This document shows, piece by piece, positions 11,852 through 21,959 of a stretch of DNA of 64,000 bases. The notes under the pieces are model-generated. The model saw nothing but the letters and a program-made list of their open reading frames with translations, made no database searches and was not told where the DNA came from. Source of the stretch: Gracilaria domingensis (Eukaryota; Rhodophyta; Florideophyceae; Gracilariales; Gracilariaceae); contig VCMS01000018.1 of assembly GCA_022539475.1 (NCBI GenBank), positions 186,001 through 250,000 of the forward strand, read 5' to 3'. The translations under genes and the position numbers were made by a program. The first letter of the stretch is position 1, and each line of letters opens with the position of its first letter.

Positions 11852-12169
11852 ACAGGAGGGTACCAGGGGGGAACCGTGAGGGTTGATCACGCTGTCTGGT
11901 ATGCACCTAAGCCTTCTACACCCTCTCTAACCGCCTGTACCACTCTTTCAAAGTGACGCGAATGTTCACGCGAGCATTTTCGTGAGCTGCACTACAAATC
12001 TGCGATACGAACGGGTGCGACACTTCAACCGACAGCGAAGCGTGTACCGTGTTCAAACCGAGCGGGTGCGCCGTTTGCTCACGTTATCAGAGAATTATAC
12101 GATTACTGCTTTGTTCTGTATTCAATCTTTATAGGTGTTTGACGAAGCTAAATTCAAACAGGTTATATA

Positions 12170-15162
12170 ATGGAGCCAAGAGGATTGGGTAACCGGCAGA
12201 TGTGGCGCTCCCGAAAGCCGCGGAAAGCTTGCAACCCCATGGGGCCGCACCTTTGAAGTGCGAAGAAGACAAAAGAAGAATGGAGGAAGAGTAATGAGGA
12301 AGCACAGAATCCGGAGACGAGTATGAGATCTAACCCGGGGAAAGCGAAACCAGCACCGGGGGACAAAGTGACGATTCTTATCGCGGGGAATGGAGGAGAC
12401 AAGGTCCCAATTGGCACCGCTGATGTGGTGGCCATCGAGTCTGCCGGCGACGGCAAAGACTATCGAAGAGAAATGCATGGTCACACACTGCAAGGGAAGC
12501 CAGGAGAGGATATAGTCGGTATATGGCGAGCTGATGTATCGAAGGAGCTCCATATACCGTACCCGTATCTCTTTAAGTGTACGGATGAAGACTCCATTCC
12601 GAAGACCGTTGTGGACTTACACAAGATGGGTTTCTATGCTTGGGACTTGAACTTCATGGCTTCGGGCGAGACCGTTCAGAACACCACGCCTCAGGTGCCC
12701 AGTAAGGAATCAGGGCATACCAATGCGGCGTCCACGACAGGAGGAAAACGAGTGCGTATGGCGGACACACCGAAACCCCCGCGTACACCGAGTGGGAAGC
12801 AGTTGCAACCTCAGGTAGCCCAGGCCAAAACACCAGACAAACAACAGAAAAACAAAGGGGGGAAGGAAGTACCGCCCCGAGCGCCTGGGCCTGTGCCTAA
12901 AACTTCATCTAAGCAAGACCAGGATGGTACAGAGGTAGGAACTGCACAATTTGACCACAACTCCAGAGAGTGCGGTCTCTGCATTACGGAAGCAACCAGC
13001 GATGAATGTGCAGTCTCGCTCGTCCAGAAATAGCACTGCTGAAGCGATTGCAATGGCTGGCAGTCGCAGTGGAGCTAGGATAGAAGTTTTGGATGTGGAT
13101 GAAGTGGATGGTGATGACGTTGTCTTGGTGAAGGAGAGCTTGGCTGGAAACTTCAATGAACTATTCGACGAAGGTGATGAATTACCTTCGGATGACGTGG
13201 ATATGAGTCTGGCGTCGCTCAAGTTCACCCTGGACCATTATGAGTACGAGTCCGTGAAGGTAGACATCGACCTAATCGAAATCCCGGACTCACCTGTTAG
13301 AGGGACAGTTCGGGAGCATGTTGAAGCTCTGAAGGCGGAGATTCGAAGGAAAGGGGTTCTTCAGGCCCTTGGAACGATGAGTGTTGTTATTTTGATCACG
13401 GGTAAGTCCGAGAAGGAGATGGTGGAGATCAATCGCGTGAAATTTACGTGTATCCTCATAGATGGGGCTCATCGTCTTGTGGCACTCAAGGAACTATGTG
13501 AGGAGGATGCAAAGATAAGGATGGAAACTGTGTAAAGGACTTACCGTTTCCTTATGGAGGAGGAAGGATGGACCAAAGATGAAAACGAGGGGGCTTCTGA
13601 GCCTAGGTAATGCTTTGAACGATGGACTGAGGCAGGTCCGACTTATGAACTTCGCCGACAAGGTTTATTCCATTGTACCCTTTACAACCGCGATGGTTGA
13701 AGAGGAGAAGAAACTGTTGAACAACATGAGAAGGATCGCTGTAGCGGGTGCCTTAAGCGTATGCGGAATCATAGGTCAGTATCAGATCAGGCATCTATCG
13801 AGGTTTGGGGAGATGGGTTTGAAGATGGCTAAGAGTCCTCGATTGCTGAAGCATTTGGAAAGTGTGTGTCGGGAGTATAATGAAATTTGTATTACATGTA
13901 TCTCCAGTGATGAGTTCTTTTCCATGGATGTGGACACAACTGATTTCACCCTGGACGCCCTGGCAGCATATTTTGCGAGGAGACGAGAGTCCAAACTGAA
14001 GGGCCGCTTTGAAGATATACGAAAGTATTTCTTTATATGCTGCCGGTCCCTAAATGAGCTGGCCGTTGAAGTATCGAAAAGAAAGAGACTGTCTCTGAAG
14101 GAAGTGTACGAGATGCAGATTGAAGTCATTAGGTTTGAGAAACTCAGCCTTCGTGAGTATCTTGCCACACAGGCCGCACGCCTGGAAACTGCAGCGACAA
14201 AGAAGCTTTTGGACGGAAAGATATCGAGAAGGGTGGCTTATGCTCGTGAAAAGCTGAAGAGGTCCGTCGGGGTGGATTTCAATTCGACTGTGGGGCCGTC
14301 TGCTACGGCGGGAAGGGGAAACGCGACCACGCCTAGGACCCAAGTAACTAAACCGGATACTCGGGCGTCGCGTTCTAAACTTGTTAAGGCAAAGAATGCC
14401 GGGGAAGACGTTCAGGAAGTGGTAAGCGACGTGGTTTTAGTGGAGCGAAGTGGTGCGGAGTTGAGATGGAGCACCGAAAGAAGTCGTCGACGAAGGAAGA
14501 TGAAGAGCAAAAACAACCCCAGGGCTCAGAAGAAGGCGAAAGTAAGCGAAGTGCCCCAAGATGAAACATTAGTCATCAATCATCTGCGTTAGCTCGGAGG
14601 GAAAGGGGTCAGAAGCTTCCTCAAAGCTCATCAAATCTGCTTCAGCAGCGACACGGACTCTGATTCAGCGCCGAATGGTGAGACGCGAGGAGACGACACG
14701 GATCCTTTCGACGACACAGTCCCGGAAATTCCACCCCCGAGGCTGAAGAAAGCAGACGAAGGACCTAACGAGGATGGGGATTCGTGGTTGAAATTGTTGA
14801 AAGCAGTTCCTACCAAGTGGCTTGCTGGAGTGGACGGGATTAAGTCGGTTTATCCGTGGATGGAAGCGATACATCTCCGGAAGGAGCACTGAGGCCATTT
14901 GCTCTAGCCGAAGGACTTTAAAGAAGTACATCATGCTGTGTTTCGGCATGCTGCGTATCAGGGTCAGAAGCTTCTCAACGAGGCGGTAGGAGAAGGGGAG
15001 GTTGATGATGGGACCCTATGGGCGGAGGCAGTGAAGAACGATTCCGTCGCGTATATGTATTTTTTGAAAAAGAAGGCTGAGTGGCCCAAACTGGTACAGG
15101 CTCATCTGCAACGCTCAATATTGTACTTCCTGATTCTTCACAGGAGGAAGAAAGTGTTTTAA
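12170..15162 (+). pseudogene. ParB-like domain protein of the large transposon, decayed
   Basis: Coding signal runs on + from the ATG at 12,170 (MEPRGLGNRQ...), through an in-frame TGA at 12,254-12,256, to TAG at 13,031-13,033. It continues in shifted frames at 12,951-13,535 and 13,579-14,592, and again at 14,594-15,162. The recognisable part is at about 13,290-13,520: VREHVEALKAEIRRKGVLQA and later CILIDGAHRLVALKEL. This matches the layout of a ParB/sulfiredoxin-fold domain with its G.HR.A motif. In phages and some eukaryotic elements such domains sit beside DNA methyltransferases. Before it comes an acidic, low-complexity linker; after it about 330 residues of helical sequence with a basic C-terminus (RRRRKMKSKNNPRAQKK). 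It is divergent from the methyltransferase/SET gene, so the two probably served one element. At least three frame changes plus TGA and TAG stops show it is dead. Confidence 0.55.
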
Positions 15163-16915
15163 ACTCGCGTGCCATGTGTAACAGTTCCAATGAATCAAGT
15201 GTCCGAACAGTACGAAATGAAGGCAGTTCAGCTCGTATGGCAGGATTGCAAGGGCACACGATCAGTCATAAGTGTGTGTTACAACCAATTCTGTAAGAAA
15301 ATTTCCATGTTGGAAGAACGCACATCCCTTCTACAGAAGAAGAGGACGAAATATTGCCTGGAAGAGCGCTGCAAGACGTAGCCCGCAGTTTTTTTCTCGG
15401 AACTCTCACACGGAACAAATTAGTCTCAGCACCACGTCATGAACGCGTCGATAGCTCCGACAATGTTCTGGGAATTAAACCTGTTCCTAGACGCCAAACG
15501 GGAAGAGGAACATACCAGGTGAATCGTTCATTGGGTCTAAGGAGTATCACGTTACGCTCGCGTGGCTTTATTACGAAGAAGAATGTAGGTAAGCGTTGAA
15601 GATAATCGGTTTCGAACGGAATATATATTACTTACAGTGTCCTATAACGTTTGGCGATTTGAAGAAAACAATTTCGTATCGTGTGATGTCCATATATTAC
15701 TCAACCATTTAAGTCGTATGTTAGTCACTGCGGCTCATTATAAGTGTATTGTTCTACACAGAGCACAAGAAATCTGGATTTTCCTCATTGACAATAAATG
15801 CCTAACGTTTGCAGAATTTCGAAAACATACTAGTTCATTATTACATATGGGAATTATGTCGGCCGATGTCAGAATGAGATTGGAGCTTTTCATATAGACT
15901 TAGCGTAAGATTAGTTATACCCATAGTGCTGAAAAACAGTTCAGGATGTCACCGTTTAGAGTAAGCAGAGAAATAAAGAACAAAATGTTGTTCGAGCATG
16001 ACTTAACTTTTTATTTTTCCCAAATTATTGCATCGATAAGGAACAGACTTTGTGACGACGAGAAGCTGTTACCAGCAAGCACCGCGCTATCACGGGCATT
16101 TCTTTCGACCTCTAGATCGCAGAAATCAACCTGAAAAAGCTCATATCGCGTTCGTTTGTAGTATTTCTAACCATATTGACATCAAATTGCAGCCATCTCT
16201 TCTTTCCAGTAATGGTTTTGCGGCTGCTTTATGCTCTTCATGCGTGCTATAAATATACAATAATTACCCAAGGTACCAGAGGAAGGTAGAGGTCCAAGAA
16301 TATCCTCCAGAGCTCATTAAAGCTGTCCACTGCTAAGGCGGACACGTTGTTCAAAGTTGTAACATTTGCTATAGAAATAAAAATACCATGTTGGGTTGTC
16401 TCCGTTCTTCTATGGCACAGATTCTTTAGAACGATGCAAAGAAAGCGTAAAAGACCATTCTGTACGAATTGGTATCTTACCTTCACTTTGTACAAAATCT
16501 CTCGAGAGTTTGGCAACTAGGAGCGGCCAACGACCACTTACTGCAGTGAAAAGCTAATGACGCATTTGCCACCTCCTCTTGGGACTGAAAAGGTGATTGC
16601 AGCATTTGTATGTCATGTCATCATCTGAAAATGGGCGATATGATGCTTTGCTGAGCACTGTTCCACACATACAAATTGATAATTGTCGCTACTCTGTGCT
16701 TTCTCTCCACATAAAACGTGATCATACAATTCGTCATCCTTGCATGTTTCATCTGGTTTACTGCACGTGTCACCAAAATATTGTCGAAAGCAGTGTCAAT
16801 AAGAATGACCCGGAGCTAAGGAGCCAAAGCGTCCATCTAAACACAAAGCTGCAAGATGCGGTGGCGAACATAGAGGCGCACATCCATCTGCGGAGAAAAC
16901 ACTGCACGCGCGCAG
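15163..16915. other. unrecognised, possibly decayed sequence
   Basis: Short open stretches occur (15,081-15,296, 15,169-15,381, 15,637-15,897, 15,946-16,134, 16,597-16,935) but none resembles a known family or is long enough to trust. The transition from GC-balanced coding-like sequence to AT-rich sequence near 15.6 kb may mark the right end of the large transposon. No terminal repeat was found by eye. Confidence 0.35.
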
Positions 16916-16916
16916 T

Positions 16917-17906
16917 CCCAGGCAAAACTCGTTAAGGAAAAAGTAAAAGGGTTCTCAGTAGACTTGCAGACAAGATGACTGGTGTAGCAAGGTAAAATGA
17001 CTAAAGTCATTGAAAAATAAGTAAGTTATTCTTTCACTGACATTTCCATGAGTGTGATTTTTTGAAAAAATTAAATTCCTCGAAAGTGCTCTTACATTCT
17101 ATTGAAAGGCATCAATTTCATTTACCGCCGCATGATGATTCAATGACAATGGTGTAGTACAATGCCTGGGAGCAGGAAACACCACGAAGATGTTCGGGAT
17201 CTTCCTCTACTGAGGGGAACCCAGTGAACAGAGCCTCTCTGGACTGGCGCGACTAGCCGGGTGTAAGACCGGGGCCAGACCGTCGAGACGGGGCGTTGAG
17301 AGTTGAGTAAGTAAAGGTGACTCACGCGTGAGTGTAGCATCCTCGAAAGAGGGACGAAACCACGGAGTGGGGAAAGGAAAAGGGAGTGAAAGAAAGAGAG
17401 GGATAAGAGAGGTACGGCGTAACGCCGGGGTATTCCCTATACAGAGTCGAACACAAACAACAAAGGTGAAACACTCCCAAAGTTGGGTTCTGCGGGGACG
17501 CAGGGTGGATAGCCGCACCGTGACAACGGGGAGTCCCTCCGATAAGGAGTTGTGCACCGCCGAAGGCGAGAGTGGCTAGAGACAAGATGCTTCAAGTAGG
17601 ATCACCCTGGTTGGGGCACTTTACTGGTGCGACGGCGGCGACGCCGTCGCACTAAGTAGTGTCCTCACTAAAATTAATAAATAATATTAACTAAACATCC
17701 CACTAATCGTGGCAAGCGCCCAAGTGTAGTGGCCAACCTCTGATCAGCTCCACCGTGTCCCACCTGTCCAAACCATCTCGATGGCAACCACTAGTTACTA
17801 CTAGTCATATACTGGTGTGTACCAAACAAACCCGTGAACGGGAATTTTGACTAAGTCCAGCGAAATTCCTCATACAAGAGCGTTGCACTACAAATGGGTT
17901 TTGCTA
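16917..17906 (-). mobile_element. CCCAGG-family MITE copy, split by a solo LTR
   Basis: This is a reverse-oriented copy of the roughly 250-bp element found twice at 42,344-42,863. It starts CCCAGGCAAAACTCGTTAAG at 16,918, contains GAGTGTGATTTTTTGAAAAA near 17,050 and the ATCATGCGG region near 17,130. Its far end, ATGGGTTTTGCTAG, is displaced to about 17,894-17,905 by a 740-bp insertion. The ends form an imperfect inverted repeat (CCAGGCAAAACTC / CTAGCAAAACCCA). There is no coding capacity. Confidence 0.8.
17153..17892. mobile_element. solo LTR, 740 bp
   Basis: The sequence runs from TGTAGTACAATGC to GCGTTGCACTACA, so it has TG...CA termini with a short inverted repeat. It is flanked by an exact 5-bp duplication, AATGG, at 17,148-17,152 and 17,893-17,897. 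That combination is what recombination between the two LTRs of a retrotransposon leaves behind. It is unrelated by eye to the LTRs at 26-38 kb. A GC-rich hairpin lies at 17,627-17,652 (11-bp stem, loop GCGA). The inside is purine-rich and non-coding. Confidence 0.85.
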
Positions 17907-19548
17907 GGGAGTGTGCACGCGATACAAATCCCACTAATTCTGTGAAAAAATTCAAAGTGCACGATGCGGCCAGATATAGCCTGCTTCACGCGTGATAATT
18001 CGTGTCCGCTCTGCCCCTCCCATTCTTTTTCGTTTGCGCAACTGCTTCAGAGCTTCACTGCGTCTTTTATCATGTTTCTACGTTTGTCCTGATTTTGTCG
18101 CCTCTTTGTCAGAATCTTACTACCTTCTTTGACTATCCTGCGACCCCGCATCGCAAATTGCCACGGCCTTCAATTTTTGGCGCGCTTTCTTCTCGCATCG
18201 GGCACCCGCAAACCGACCCGCGATTCATACCTAACAGGCGCCCTTTTTGAATTTCTCCAGAATTTTCGCGTTCCTATCTTTGATACGGTTGTGTTCGACG
18301 GATACGTGCGCCATGACTCAACCACTTCCATCTTAGAACTGCCTTCGTCATCCGCGATAGCCAGCATCCAATCTCCTTTGCCGGACGTGTCAACCTCGTC
18401 GAGACAACGGTCGCCATCCTGTCACGAAGGCGCTAGTAACACCGAGAATCATAACATTACCACGTGAAACGATGTCCGAACCCTATGATCATATGAAATG
18501 GCCCAATTTGTTCTGAAATGTGGTCTAAATTGTGCCGAAACGTTCTTCTCTATTTTAACCCCAAACTAGTCCAAAACAGTGCCGAAATAAGGCCCAAGTA
18601 ATGCCATTAATTAAGGGACGAAATAATGCCAACTTACGTAAGGACGACTACAGTGTCAGCTATGGCCGAATGAACCGAACAAAAACGTGACGAGTTTCGG
18701 ACAAGTGTGGATCACTATATGGCTTAGAAAAGATGTTTTCTAGAATCTATATAGCACCAGATTCAAACCTTCTGCAGTCGAAAATGGTACAACTGTGACC
18801 AGATATCAGTCCAGATATCAGTATAAAACCAGACGTGGTTTAGACGATACTTGCACCGACATGTAGATCAAATAGGTCTCGACGTGATCGCTGTTGCTTC
18901 CGCATAGGACCGAACTTGCCACAAGGATAAATTAGAGACGCCCTCAATTTGGCCACATCTGTTGGCCCTCAGAAGGTCCAGATTCGGGACTTTCTGAGGA
19001 CAGAAGTATTACGAGAGCATTTTCATCATACTACGAAAAGGGTACCAAGTTTGCCTTTATTGAATGAAGCAAAGAGCAGGCATATGCTCTGATATGTTGC
19101 ACTTCGTAGATATCGCTGCGGAAATTGAGATTTACATCACACCACATCATGGTAATCCAGTCGGATGGACCATATGGAGATGGAACTGTTGCAAGAATCA
19201 ACGACGTTTGGAAACGGTTCCACTAAAGAGGTGGTGACGAAACAACCCAGCCTATCTTGAGATAAAATTGTGTACCTATTTTGAACGCACACCACGATAA
19301 AGACGTTGGAGACATAGTCAAAGCACAGGACGAAGCAACAAACTTTGAAGCCCATTCCGTAGGCTTCATCAAGAAGAGATGTTCACATGATCGTACATAA
19401 ATGTTAGACCCATTATACTCGCCCTTCACAGACAGATTTGACTTGTTGGACAACGTACTGTGCATCGTGACGCAAGAATGGGGGTCTCAAGGGAAGACAT
19501 AGAAACAAACGACGAACGATGAAGACAATAACAGTTCTGAATGGACAT
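17907..19548. other. non-coding region with short GTGCCGAAAT-like subrepeats
   Basis: No gene recognised. Between about 18,490 and 18,640 a short degenerate motif (GTGCCGAAA, GGCCCAA, ATGCC) recurs several times. Such subterminal motif clusters are common at the ends of CACTA-type transposons, and this stretch lies outside the second transposase region. Small open stretches at 18,002-18,467 have no recognised homology. Confidence 0.35.
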
Positions 19549-20731
19549 TTACTTTCTGGTGGGGCCAACGCGACGCTGCGTCCTGGGCTCCGTCTTTGCA
19601 ACTTTGCGCTTTAGAGGCATAGGCGCCTCATCTTCATGGTTTCTATAGACATTCTGAGAGGAACCTGATGAGGGCTGGTAGCTCGAACTCTGGTTAGAAA
19701 TCTGACGAGTTCTCTTCCTACAAGCCAAGGCGTGCGAGTCATTTCGATTACGAATAGCCAGACTGCAATCTAGATCGTCTGCTGCTCTTCGCTGCAGATG
19801 AGACGGTCTGTCGTCGCAAGTCTGATCGCCCTCGATCTGGCTGTGTCCTTCGGGCGACACTCCATGAATACCTTCATGTTCTCTTATCTCATTCCCCACA
19901 TTTTCGTTGTCATCAGCGGAAGATCGCGTCCCGCGCTTCTGGTACTGATGGGCTGCGACGCTTCCCGCACCAGCCTGATCTTTATTTTTCTTCTCCCCTT
20001 CCCGCACTGCAACAGCTTGTGGTACGTTGCTCTCATCTGCCTCCTTTGACGATCTTGTCTGATTCTTTCTCTTCTTAGATGCATCAGCAATGGCCTTTTT
20101 GTCTCCTTGATGAATTCAGTAACGGCCCAAAGATTCTGAGCGGCCCCTGAGACCGTAAATTCTTCAACCACCTCTCTCTTGGGACCAGCCAAATGCGAAC
20201 CGAACTCAGAACAGACCGATGAGTGGGTGCGGGCGCCCTTTTTCAAACCGATCATGTCGTAGAAATACTCCGTCATCTTATCCTTCACCGCATTTGCAAG
20301 AGTAGGATACACTGGAAAGTTGTCGTCTAGAGGCTTATTCTTTTCCATTCGTTCTTGGTAGAGGCGATTGAAAACGATTCTAACAGAGATAACCGTACCA
20401 GTAAGTACCCCGGGTTTGTCGTTTGCATGCATTCTGAGCTTGTGCATAACGGTTAAGATACAGACAAAACCAGGGGGAAGCAACGCACCATTTCATGAGT
20501 AGAATTGCTTCCGGTCACGACTTCTCGGTGCAGCCAGCCTTTGTTGCTTGCATCACCAAAGCTCTTGGATTCATATGAGTATCTGGGACGACGTTTTTCA
20601 TAACACGGAAACTCATAGTCTGCAGCCGTTCTCCACCGGACGCATTGGTAAAAAACCATGAACCGTTTAGAGACAGAGTTGAAATCAACGGGGATGCTTC
20701 GCAATGACTGGGACAACGAGACGAGAAACAC
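19549..20731 (-). pseudogene. unknown decayed protein, possible second gene of the CACTA-like element
   Basis: Three open stretches on - follow each other with frame changes: 20,731-20,453, 20,483-19,884 and 20,007-19,549. The middle one (199 codons) has a helical region containing NAVKDKMTEYFYDMIGLKKG and then a basic segment RERIRQDRQRRQMRATYHK. The last is hydrophilic, Gln/Ser/Arg-rich and probably disordered, ending in a basic tail. No family recognised. It is divergent from the + strand frame at 21,164, an arrangement seen in two-gene CACTA elements, but the link is inference. Confidence 0.35.
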
Positions 20732-21163
20732 GTACTTTGCATACTGAGATTGATTGTTGGCAGGCTAGCGTCGAAGTTGCAGTGCATGAACGGCTCGTAG
20801 TTTGCTAAAATGTTGATCCGAACTAGATAGAGATATCTCAAATGCTCTCCTCGTCGATGGAAAGCGATTTCGAATGTTGATGTCGAGTCTGCTGGATGAA
20901 AACGAAGCGATGGGAAGACATGAGGATGATGATGTAGAATGAGTATAGGTAGCAGCGGGAGCAAATCTGAAAGTAAAGAGAATACCTGAACTGAAAAGTT
21001 CGTAAAAGTTTAGCTCAATATTAAACTTTTCGGAATAAGCCAAAATTTTGAGGTTTCCATGAACAGTTAGAGATCTTGCAGAAACCACTGAAATTGTTCG
21101 ACCGACGATAGTTGTATCTATATTGCTTTTCCGAGATATTGTAAGCCTCAAAGCAGATGTAAG

Positions 21164-21775
21164 ATGAGCAATTGGCCTCGTTCAAGAAGGAAGCGTTGGG
21201 AGCTTTCTGATACTCGGTTTTTCAACCATGAGAACTTGGAGTTAAGTGTCAATGAGGACCAGAATGCACTTGACTCATTTGTTGATGACGACTCAGTATC
21301 GGAAAGGCCTCCACTACAGCGGCGTAGATTCCGTTGGCAACGAGATATACAAAGAGTATCTAATGGAGGCGTACCGTGGCGAAAAAAAGCAGTGCAACCC
21401 GCCTCTGACCGAAATACGGTGGAAGATGAGTCAGTCGACAATGCCGCAAACTTTCAATTTTTCCCAGACGAAGATGACGTTGAGAAGATGAGAAGCTCTC
21501 CTTCCTTTCGTGGTACTACAGCTGGAAACGATGATGAAGAAGAAGTGTACAATTCGCAATTGCCTGAAATGGGTAAAGACACAGAGAGAGACGATGATGA
21601 TGATGAAGCTGAAGGCGACCAAATGCATGACATGGGTGAAGAGGACGCGATGCGCAACAAAAAACAACTAAACTTCAGGCTGTCACAGAAGAGCAATGAC
21701 CTTTCATTAATCTCTTCAACTCCAGAGCAGTTCAGAAGCTCACCGACCGGTGGCATTACAAGTGAAGATGAATAG
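21164..21775 (+). CDS. acidic hypothetical protein or N-terminal part of the second transposase
   Basis: A 203-codon open frame from ATG to TAG. It starts with a basic stretch (RSRRKRW) and continues with many Asp/Glu clusters, including ERDDDDDEAEGD near codon 145. No family recognised. Acidic, disordered N-terminal regions are usual in tnp2-type transposases. The clearer transposase motifs begin about 200 bp downstream on the same strand, so this may be its broken N-terminus rather than a separate gene. Confidence 0.4.
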   Translation: MSNWPRSRRKRWELSDTRFFNHENLELSVNEDQNALDSFVDDDSVSERPPLQRRRFRWQRDIQRVSNGGVPWRKKAVQPASDRNTVEDESVDNAANFQFFPDEDDVEKMRSSPSFRGTTAGNDDEEEVYNSQLPEMGKDTERDDDDDEAEGDQMHDMGEEDAMRNKKQLNFRLSQKSNDLSLISSTPEQFRSSPTGGITSEDE

Positions 21776-21959
21776 AGATACAGTGTGCGAAATCGCAAGA
21801 AGTTTTACGTTTGGGTTCCTTCCTGTAGGGCGCAGAGTTTCCTAATGTGTCTCAACGAACGATAGAGACACTTGTGAAGATGAATCCAATAAACGCAAAA
21901 CCATCTTACAGAAGCATATATCAACGGCTGTAGAGAACTCTCTGATCAAGAAATCTCAT

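Larger units (their letters stand above)
10626..11871. mobile_element. possible foldback DNA element with similar palindromic ends
   Basis: Both ends start from CCCCCCTGGT and share GGTGGCC(G/A)GATGCG followed by GTTCAGACCGCGGTC-type palindromes, in inverted orientation. Left: 10,624 onward. Right: reverse complement of 11,784-11,871. The roughly 1.2 kb between carries no recognisable gene. I see no clear target duplication, so this may be one foldback transposon or two related palindromic MITEs. It lies in the promoter region between two divergent genes. Confidence 0.5.
10419..12169. promoter_or_regulatory. divergent intergenic region with a palindromic insertion
   Basis: The methyltransferase/SET gene (ATG at 10,418, minus) and the ParB-like gene (first ATG at 12,170, plus) face away from each other across this 1.75 kb. 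About 500 bp remain if the palindromic block at 10,626-11,871 is an insertion, a plausible size for a shared divergent promoter. A TATA-like stretch (GGTTATATAATGG) directly precedes and overlaps the ATG at 12,170. No protein-coding gene is supported inside. Confidence 0.45.

Noticed and set aside
11985-12010. GCACTACAAAT as a CACTA end in the divergent promoter region
   Set aside because: The same string at 17,886 is the end of a solo LTR (with a 5-bp duplication); by itself it is too short to define an end.
7318-12256. Alternative genetic code with UGA as a sense codon
   Set aside because: Frameshifts coexist with the TGAs, and CGA-to-TGA decay explains the pattern more simply. Kept only as an alternative in the finding.
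17627-17652. Rho-independent-like terminator hairpin
   Set aside because: The GC-rich stem has no following T-run, lies inside a solo LTR, and the genome is eukaryotic.
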